From contig JAFGGF010000207.1 of assembly GCA_016930735.1 (NCBI GenBank), positions 1 through 11,513 of the forward strand: a stretch of DNA of 11,513 nucleotides, given 5' to 3'. This DNA comes from Prolixibacteraceae bacterium. Lineage in GTDB: Bacteria > Bacteroidota > Bacteroidia > Bacteroidales > Prolixibacteraceae. The notes under the pieces are model-generated. The model saw only the letters and a list, made by a program, of their open reading frames with translations, did no database searches and was not told the origin of the DNA. A program made the position numbers and the translations under genes. Position 1 is the first letter of the stretch; every line of letters begins with the position of its first letter. Below are positions 6,217 through 11,513 of this stretch, piece by piece.

Positions 6217-9200
6217 TTACAAATCGGATTGAAAATTATACGATCCGGATTCCAGTTCCATTACTGCTTTGCCTTTTTCGAATTTAATAAACTTAATTGC
6301 CGGAACTTCATTTACTGGTCGCCCACCTTCTTTTACAGATTCCAAAGAATTTGTTGGCAAATACAGAGTAGATTTTGTATTGGCAGGAACTGTTGCTGAA
6401 TAATTCAGGGTATTTTCATTTACCTCCCACCGACTGTTGATTCTTCCATACATTGAATCGTAGTACCCTTCTGCCCATTTCATCTTCCCTGTTGGGTCAG
6501 GTTCGGGTTGAAGAATAAAATGTTTAAATCCGGGGACATCGCGTTGAATTCCCAGTGAATAAGCCATCATCCACTGGCCAACAGCTCCGAAGGAATAATG
6601 ATTAAATGAATTCATGCTGTTATTCCCTCCAAAACCATTTTCTTTTGTGTAGGAATTTAACCTTTCCCAGATGGATGTAGCTCCCTGATCGACAGGGTAA
6701 AGCCAGGAAGGATATGATTCCTGTTGTAATAATTTATAAGCATGTTCAATATAACCATTATCTGACAGAGCTTTGCTTATCCAGGCAGTGCCGATAAATC
6801 CGGTCATCAAAGAGTAAGAAGGTAATAATATTCCTGAATCATCGATATTTTCACGTTCAATTGATTTTGCCAGGTTTTCTGCCATAACCGGAATTTCCTC
6901 ATCGTTAAAAGCTCCTGTTGCCAGCCCCACAGCATATGAGGTTTGTGTATCTGCCAACTGGTATTCAGGTGGATTTGAATTGCCTCCGAATCGCATTCCT
7001 CCAGCTATCCCCAACGTTTTATTTTCAGAGTTAATAAAATTTGTATTAAAGAATGATTTTCTTTCATTTAACATTTGAGTAAATAAATCCAGGTCATAAT
7101 TTTTTCCCAAAACGGAAGCCACTTGCTGCATTATCCCAAGATCGAAAATATGATATGCTGTAGCCAGGTAATCAGCTCCAAGTTTATTTACCTGCGGGCC
7201 CAGCCAGTCGCCAAGCTGAACATCGGTACATAAACCGGTTTGAGGATTAATTGAATTATTCAGGTGAAGCATGTAGGCTTTCATTGCTTCGTAATTATCT
7301 TCCAGAATTCCAATATCGTTATATTGCTGATATACTTCCCAGGGGACTGTAATACCGGCACTTCCCCAAAGCAAACCGCCAAATCCACCTCCTCCGGGAG
7401 CAATATCTGTAAATTTTGCTGATTGAGTCTGGTCATCGCGCATGGCAATCATGTGGCGGTTCAGAAATGGAGATACCTGAGCAAGATACGTTGCTGTACG
7501 GCTGAAAACAGAAAGGTCGCCCGACCAGCCCATTCTTTCGTTACGCTGCGGGCAATCGGTGGGAATGGACAGGAAATTTCCATATTGCGACCAAACAATA
7601 TTTTCGAATAACCGGTTTACTTTATCATTTGAAGTATTATAAGAAGCAGTCAGGTTTTTGATCGAACTGATTACCAATCCTTTTACCGATTCAACAGGAA
7701 GTGCTTTTTCAATTCCTGTAATTTCGATGTAACGATATCCATGAAATGTAAAATGCGGCTGAATGATGTTTGTTCCATCTTTTAAAATATAAATATCCTG
7801 GGCAAGGGCTGCCCTGATATTTTCAAGCATGATCATTCCCGACAGATCACCATACTCTTCAAGGTCCGGGTACAGGACTTCAGCATATCGCAACCTGATC
7901 TGTTGTCCTTCCTGTCCGTTTGGAATTTCAATCTTAGGAATTCCTACCATGTTTTGCCCCATGTCGTAAACAAAAATTCCGGGGCGTACTTCTGTAACAG
8001 ACTGAGCTTTTAATTCCTTTATAACTGAAGCATTTTTCCCAATCTGCCCAATAAGTTTAAAGTCGTTATAGTTTAAAGAAGTTCCTGCTCCAAAACCACC
8101 TGTCGATTCATTCATGTAAGCAGTTCCTTCCAGGTTGATTTCCGAAGCATTTTCCCAGCCTTCATCATTATAACCGGGATTTTTCCAACCCTGAATTTCT
8201 GATTCTTTTCGGGCATCGTAAACTTCTCCCTGGAAAAAACTTCCGTATTGAACAGGTCCGTTGTTAAAATATTTCCAATCAGTATCATTAGTAACAACCG
8301 ATTTTGTTGTTCCATCTGAAAAAGTTATTTCAAGTTTGGCAAGCAACGATTGCCTGTCGCCGTAAAAATTCCAGTTATTTCCCGAAAAAGAAAAATTGCC
8401 ACTCCACCAGCCTTCACCCAACATGGCTCCAATTATATTTTCTTTTCCAGGATTAAGCATTGTTGTCACATCGTAGGTTTGGTACATGTGAGTTTTATTG
8501 TACTGAGTATGTCCCGGATTAAAATAATCAGAACCAACTTTTTCCCCGTTCAGGTAAATTTCATAAATACCTCTTGAAGTAACGTAAAGACGTGCTTTTT
8601 TAATTTTTTTGTCGGGTACAAACGAGGTTCGTAAAACGGGCATTGAATTATGGCTTGGATCAGCTACATAAAAACATCCGTTTTCATTTCCTATTAAATG
8701 ATATTTCCCTTCTGAAACAGTGATCCCGGAATTCATATCTTTAATAAATTCCGAATAAATTCCATCATATTCACTTTCCTTCAAATTTTCCTTAAACAGA
8801 ATATTGGAAGGTTCGCGGTAATTTTTTATAACAACATCTGAAAAAAAAGCTTCCTGATCCGGATCAACACAAAAACCAATATCAGCAACCATCGGAAACG
8901 CAATATAATCACCTCCACTTCCAACAGGATTCAGATTTACCCCTGAAGGACCAAAAAATGAATTTCCCGCTGATGTAATTTTGTTTTCATTACTAATTCC
9001 ATCAATATAAACAGATGTTGTTCCAAAAACACTTTCCATAAAAATCCTGTGGGGATCGTATTTGTTTGATTCTGAAATTATTGATTCTGATATTTCAAAT
9101 TCTTTGAATGGTGTTTGGGCAGAATCGTCTGGGGAGTAACCTACCCTGTAAATTTTCAGTTTTGCTTTACCTGAAGTTACTTTTCCCAATTCTGAAATAT

Positions 9201-9843
9201 CAAGTTCGAGTTTTATATAATTTTCATTTTTTGCAGATTCTATTCCATAAATATTAAAATCTTTATTCAAAAGGCGGTCGTCATTTGCCCCGTATATAAA
9301 ACCTGCCTTTGTTGATCCGGAAGTTTTATCCAACTGAAGAGTGTATTCTATTTTAAAAACCGAAAGATAATGCGAATATAAAACCATATCATCAGGGCCG
9401 CCTCCGATCCATTTGGCACCCTCCCATGCATCCATTTTTGTATTCATCAATCCGGTTTCAAACCATGAAGACAAAGATGCCTGATCTCCGTTCTGATCCC
9501 AGACAGTTACTGTCCAGTTATATCTTGTTTCAGGTTTTAACGAGGCACCTTCATATTTGATTCCAATGGATTCACTTTTTTCCTGTTTCCCACTGTCCCA
9601 CACTTGTTCACCAGATTGATCTGTTACAACCAGATGATACGCAGTTTGAAAGCAACCACGGAAATTATCCGGTGTTTCCATTTGCCAACTGAAATGTGGT
9701 TGCTGAATGTCGATCCCAAGGTGGGTTTCCATATAATCTACCAAAAGGTTAGTAACAGAGGCCTTCCGGGTTGAGCAATTGATTAGAAATATTGAAATTA
9801 TCAGGAGGAAAAAGATTTTGGTTGGTTTATTTAAAAAAGTCAT
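6217..9843 (-). CDS. Glycoside hydrolase family 78 alpha-L-rhamnosidase, lipoprotein, with an extra N-terminal domain
   Basis: An inverting enzyme that removes terminal alpha-L-rhamnose from plant or microbial glycans. The 1208-residue product begins with a lipoprotein signal ending in FLINC (Cys23). Only S-T-R-K follows the Cys, without the acidic stretch that sends Bacteroidota lipoproteins to the cell surface, so a periplasm-facing location is more likely. Order: Ig-like domain (about 30-132), an extra domain (about 145-395), the rhamnosidase N-terminal beta-sandwich (about 405-580, with YVTSRGIYEIYLNGEKVG), a concanavalin-like domain (about 615-725), the six-hairpin (alpha/alpha)6 catalytic domain (about 735-1095) and a C-terminal beta domain. 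In DCPQRNERMGWSGD, Asp763, Glu769 (general acid), Trp773 and Asp776 keep the spacing of the known GH78 active site; Glu1060 in SIWER is the expected base. The length exceeds the usual 900-1100 because of the extra domain. It diverges from the GH97 gene. Confidence 0.94.
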   Translation of the reverse strand: MTFLNKPTKIFFLLIISIFLINCSTRKASVTNLLVDYMETHLGIDIQQPHFSWQMETPDNFRGCFQTAYHLVVTDQSGEQVWDSGKQEKSESIGIKYEGASLKPETRYNWTVTVWDQNGDQASLSSWFETGLMNTKMDAWEGAKWIGGGPDDMVLYSHYLSVFKIEYTLQLDKTSGSTKAGFIYGANDDRLLNKDFNIYGIESAKNENYIKLELDISELGKVTSGKAKLKIYRVGYSPDDSAQTPFKEFEISESIISESNKYDPHRIFMESVFGTTSVYIDGISNENKITSAGNSFFGPSGVNLNPVGSGGDYIAFPMVADIGFCVDPDQEAFFSDVVIKNYREPSNILFKENLKESEYDGIYSEFIKDMNSGITVSEGKYHLIGNENGCFYVADPSHNSMPVLRTSFVPDKKIKKARLYVTSRGIYEIYLNGEKVGSDYFNPGHTQYNKTHMYQTYDVTTMLNPGKENIIGAMLGEGWWSGNFSFSGNNWNFYGDRQSLLAKLEITFSDGTTKSVVTNDTDWKYFNNGPVQYGSFFQGEVYDARKESEIQGWKNPGYNDEGWENASEINLEGTAYMNESTGGFGAGTSLNYNDFKLIGQIGKNASVIKELKAQSVTEVRPGIFVYDMGQNMVGIPKIEIPNGQEGQQIRLRYAEVLYPDLEEYGDLSGMIMLENIRAALAQDIYILKDGTNIIQPHFTFHGYRYIEITGIEKALPVESVKGLVISSIKNLTASYNTSNDKVNRLFENIVWSQYGNFLSIPTDCPQRNERMGWSGDLSVFSRTATYLAQVSPFLNRHMIAMRDDQTQSAKFTDIAPGGGGFGGLLWGSAGITVPWEVYQQYNDIGILEDNYEAMKAYMLHLNNSINPQTGLCTDVQLGDWLGPQVNKLGADYLATAYHIFDLGIMQQVASVLGKNYDLDLFTQMLNERKSFFNTNFINSENKTLGIAGGMRFGGNSNPPEYQLADTQTSYAVGLATGAFNDEEIPVMAENLAKSIERENIDDSGILLPSYSLMTGFIGTAWISKALSDNGYIEHAYKLLQQESYPSWLYPVDQGATSIWERLNSYTKENGFGGNNSMNSFNHYSFGAVGQWMMAYSLGIQRDVPGFKHFILQPEPDPTGKMKWAEGYYDSMYGRINSRWEVNENTLNYSATVPANTKSTLYLPTNSLESVKEGGRPVNEVPAIKFIKFEKGKAVMELESGSYNFQSDL

Positions 9844-9892
9844 TTGGCAAGTAGTTAGATTAATAACGAATTTTTATTGCTAAGCTTAATTT

Positions 9893-9900
9893 CAAATATA
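9893..9900 (-). promoter_or_regulatory. Candidate -7 promoter element for the GH78 gene
   Basis: TATATTTG on the minus strand matches the Bacteroidota primary sigma factor -7 motif TAnnTTTG at all fixed positions. It lies about 50 bp upstream of the GH78 ATG, implying a leader of roughly 40 nt. A TTTG occurs upstream at 9930-9933 (minus strand), but 29 bp away rather than the usual 19-21 bp, so the -33 half is unsupported. Confidence 0.45.
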
Positions 9901-10000
9901 CATATTAATGACTTTTGATCGATAAATGGCAAATAAAAGTTGATATGTAAAATCAGATCAATATGCATTAATTATTTTTAATTAAGAAATTCATATTTAT

Positions 10001-10031
10001 TTTTCTTACTCGGTGTTAAGTGTTAAATTTA
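10001..10031 (+). promoter_or_regulatory. Candidate promoter of the GH97 gene with an overlapping 7-bp tandem repeat
   Basis: TAAATTTA at 10024-10031 matches TAnnTTTG at 7 of 8 positions. TTTT at 10001-10004 (3 of 4 against TTTG) lies at the expected 19-bp distance. The predicted transcript would start near 10038, about 28 nt before the ATG. Two head-to-tail copies of GTGTTAA (10013-10019 and 10020-10026) fill the spacer and touch the -7 element, where a bound protein would affect polymerase directly. The repeat is certain; the promoter is a weak call. Confidence 0.35.
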
Positions 10032-10065
10032 CGCTTTAGTTATAATCTGAACAGACCTTGAATAT

Positions 10066-11513
10066 ATGAAATCATTAGTTGTATTTATTTTTTTCATTCT
10101 GATTGTATTTAAATTGTTTGGCGAGAATTTTCTGATTAGTTCACCTGACAGTAAAACTTCCGTTTCCATAAATATTGATGATCAAATAACTTACGGGGTC
10201 TCTTTTAATCAGAAAATGATCCTGGATGAATCATACATTGAATTTGTATTTGCGCAGGCACCTCCTTTGGGCAGGTATATGAAAGTTGAAAATCGAGAAA
10301 GAGGATCGGTTAATGAAATTTGGAAGCCTGTTCTGAAAAGATATGAATCAATCAAAAATCAATATAATTTTATACGCATAACGGCAAAGGAAATAAAATT
10401 CCCTCAGCGGGAAATAATCCTTGAATTCAGGGTGTTTAATGATGGTGTTGCCTTCCGGACTGAATTTCCATCACAGTTTGGGAACCGTGAGTATGTTTTA
10501 AAAGATGAATTGTCAAGTTTCAATTTTCCTGAAAATTTTATGTGTTGGGCCGTCAATTATGCAAGTTATACAACATCGCAGGAAGTTGAGCATTTTCAGA
10601 GAAAGCTGGGAGACATTACTTCCGATATGGTTATCGGTTTGCCAATGACTGTTAAAGTTGAGGACAATTGTTATGCTGCTATTACTGAAGCAGCACTTGT
10701 TGATTATGCCGGAATGTATTTGAAACCTGATTTAAATCCTGAAACTTATGGGATGCGTACAGCTTTGTCTCCCAGGAAAGGTCAACCTGAAAATGGTGAT
10801 AAAGTAATTTTCAGGATGCCTCACAAAACTCCGTGGCGTGTGATAATGATAGGTGAAAATCCGGGAGATTTGGTTGAATCGGAAATAATTCAAAATCTGA
10901 ATGTGCCTTGTGAAATTGACGATCCTTCGTGGATCAAACCAGGGATAAGTGCCTGGGATCACTGGTGGAGCGGCGAAGTTAAAATGGAGCAACCGGTAAT
11001 TTATGAATACATCGACCTGGCTTCTTCGATGGGATGGCCTTATATGCTTATCGATTGGCAATGGTATGGGCCGTTTAACCAACCCGATGCTGATATCACT
11101 AATGTTGCACCCCAGTTAAATATGCCGGAGATTTTGGAATATGCAAAAAATAAAAATGTAAAATGCTGGCTCTGGTTATATAATACCGATGTGAACCGGG
11201 GTGATTTTGAAAAAGCATGTGCCCTGTATGAAAAATGGGGAGTTGCCGGAATTAAAATTGATTTTATGGACAGCGATGACCAGGAAATGGTTATTTGGTA
11301 TCACCGGGTTGTAAAAACGGCAGCTAAATACCATCTGATGGTTGATTTTCACGGTGCTTACAAACCAACCGGTTGGAGGAGGACTTATCCTAATCTTGTG
11401 ACCCGCGAAGGAGTTTTGGGGAACGAATACAATAAATGGTCATTGAGAATTACAACGGAACATCTGTGTACTCTTCCTTTTACTCGTATGCTTGCTGGTC
11501 CGATGGATTTTAC
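10066..11513 (+). CDS. Glycoside hydrolase family 97 protein, retaining type, alpha-galactosidase-like (3' end beyond window)
   Basis: An alpha-glycosidase of the family that includes Bacteroides SusB. Translation from the ATG at 10066 stays open for 482 codons to the window edge. Family members are about 640-720 residues, so the C-terminal beta domain is missing here only because the window ends. Residues 1 to about 19 form a signal peptide, indicating export to the periplasm. The N-terminal beta-super-sandwich (about 22-280) leads into a (beta/alpha)8 barrel beginning near SWIKPGISAWDHWWSG (288-303). Asp399 in GIKIDFMD is the predicted nucleophile and Glu454 in GNEYNKW the acid/base; their 55-residue spacing equals that of Asp415 and Glu470 in the retaining alpha-galactosidase BtGH97b. 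HGAYKPTG (429-436) has Gly430 where inverting SusB has a base glutamate. Alpha-galactosidase is therefore favoured over alpha-glucosidase, but substrate is inferred. No Shine-Dalgarno sequence is seen. Confidence 0.93.
   Translation, partial: MKSLVVFIFFILIVFKLFGENFLISSPDSKTSVSINIDDQITYGVSFNQKMILDESYIEFVFAQAPPLGRYMKVENRERGSVNEIWKPVLKRYESIKNQYNFIRITAKEIKFPQREIILEFRVFNDGVAFRTEFPSQFGNREYVLKDELSSFNFPENFMCWAVNYASYTTSQEVEHFQRKLGDITSDMVIGLPMTVKVEDNCYAAITEAALVDYAGMYLKPDLNPETYGMRTALSPRKGQPENGDKVIFRMPHKTPWRVIMIGENPGDLVESEIIQNLNVPCEIDDPSWIKPGISAWDHWWSGEVKMEQPVIYEYIDLASSMGWPYMLIDWQWYGPFNQPDADITNVAPQLNMPEILEYAKNKNVKCWLWLYNTDVNRGDFEKACALYEKWGVAGIKIDFMDSDDQEMVIWYHRVVKTAAKYHLMVDFHGAYKPTGWRRTYPNLVTREGVLGNEYNKWSLRITTEHLCTLPFTRMLAGPMDF

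Larger units (their letters stand above)
9844..10065. promoter_or_regulatory. Divergent promoter region between the GH78 and GH97 genes
   Basis: This 222-bp, very AT-rich spacer holds the start regions of both glycosidase genes. Besides the candidate promoters listed separately, it contains a perfect inverted repeat, TTAATTA (9968-9974) and TAATTAA (9979-9985), with a TTTT spacer. That could be a protein site or chance in AT-rich DNA. TTGAT and ATCAA half-sites 12 bp apart lie near 9939-9960. No open reading frame of note, RNA gene or Shine-Dalgarno sequence is seen. Shared control of the two genes by one regulator is plausible but unproven. Confidence 0.5.

Noticed and set aside
7534..7557. 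Asn768 in the GH78 motif QRNER, where Asp is often seen (QRDER)
   Set aside because: To my knowledge Asn at this place is common in GH78; the catalytic Asp763, Glu769 and Asp776 are all kept, so activity is not in doubt.
10732..11082. Minus-strand open frame of 116 codons inside the GH97 gene
   Set aside because: The plus-strand frame codes for conserved GH97 sequence through the whole stretch; the antisense frame has no motif.
1..11513. Mobile elements, CRISPR arrays, tRNA or rRNA genes, phage or defence genes
   Set aside because: I looked on both strands and saw no transposase or integrase motifs, no regularly spaced repeats with unique spacers, no tRNA-like cloverleaf and no toxin-antitoxin or restriction genes.

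Overview
The window looks like chromosomal DNA of a Bacteroidota (Bacteroidetes) bacterium. It is AT-rich. It carries a glycan-degradation pair (GH78 and GH97) typical of that phylum, a short AddB-type nuclease of the kind found in Bacteroidota, and close matches to the Bacteroidota -7 promoter motif TAnnTTTG. Four of six genes have no Shine-Dalgarno sequence. A marine or anaerobic lineage such as Marinilabiliales/Prolixibacteraceae is a guess from general feel only.

Layout: six genes stand on strictly alternating strands, so none forms an operon with another inside the window. (1) 88-1779, minus: secreted gamma-glutamyltranspeptidase-family enzyme, with a 9-bp tandem repeat at its 3' end. 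(2) 1895-4741, plus: AddB-like PD-(D/E)XK nuclease with an iron-sulfur cluster signature. (3) 4766-5461, minus: trmD, tRNA m1G37 methyltransferase, convergent with gene 2 and only 24 bp away. (4) 5704-6138, plus: Hsp20 small heat-shock protein, preceded by a 242-bp spacer with two pairs of direct repeats and followed by a clear intrinsic terminator. (5) 6217-9843, minus: large GH78 alpha-L-rhamnosidase lipoprotein. (6) 10066 to the window end, plus: GH97 glycosidase of the retaining, alpha-galactosidase-like type, cut by the window edge. No gap without a gene exceeds 300 bp.

How they work together: genes 1-4 are unrelated housekeeping, stress and peptide-processing functions. Genes 5 and 6 diverge from a shared 222-bp spacer with promoter-like elements. 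They plausibly belong to one glycan-use locus releasing rhamnose and alpha-linked galactose (or another alpha-hexose), with more of the locus expected to the right. No SusC/SusD pair, regulator, sulfatase or polysaccharide lyase is visible here.

I saw no mobile element, CRISPR array, tRNA, rRNA or phage gene, and no convincing undescribed system. The points most worth a second look are the repeats upstream of hsp20, the extra domain in the GH78 enzyme, the addB-like gene standing without addA, and the regulatory spacer between the two glycosidases.
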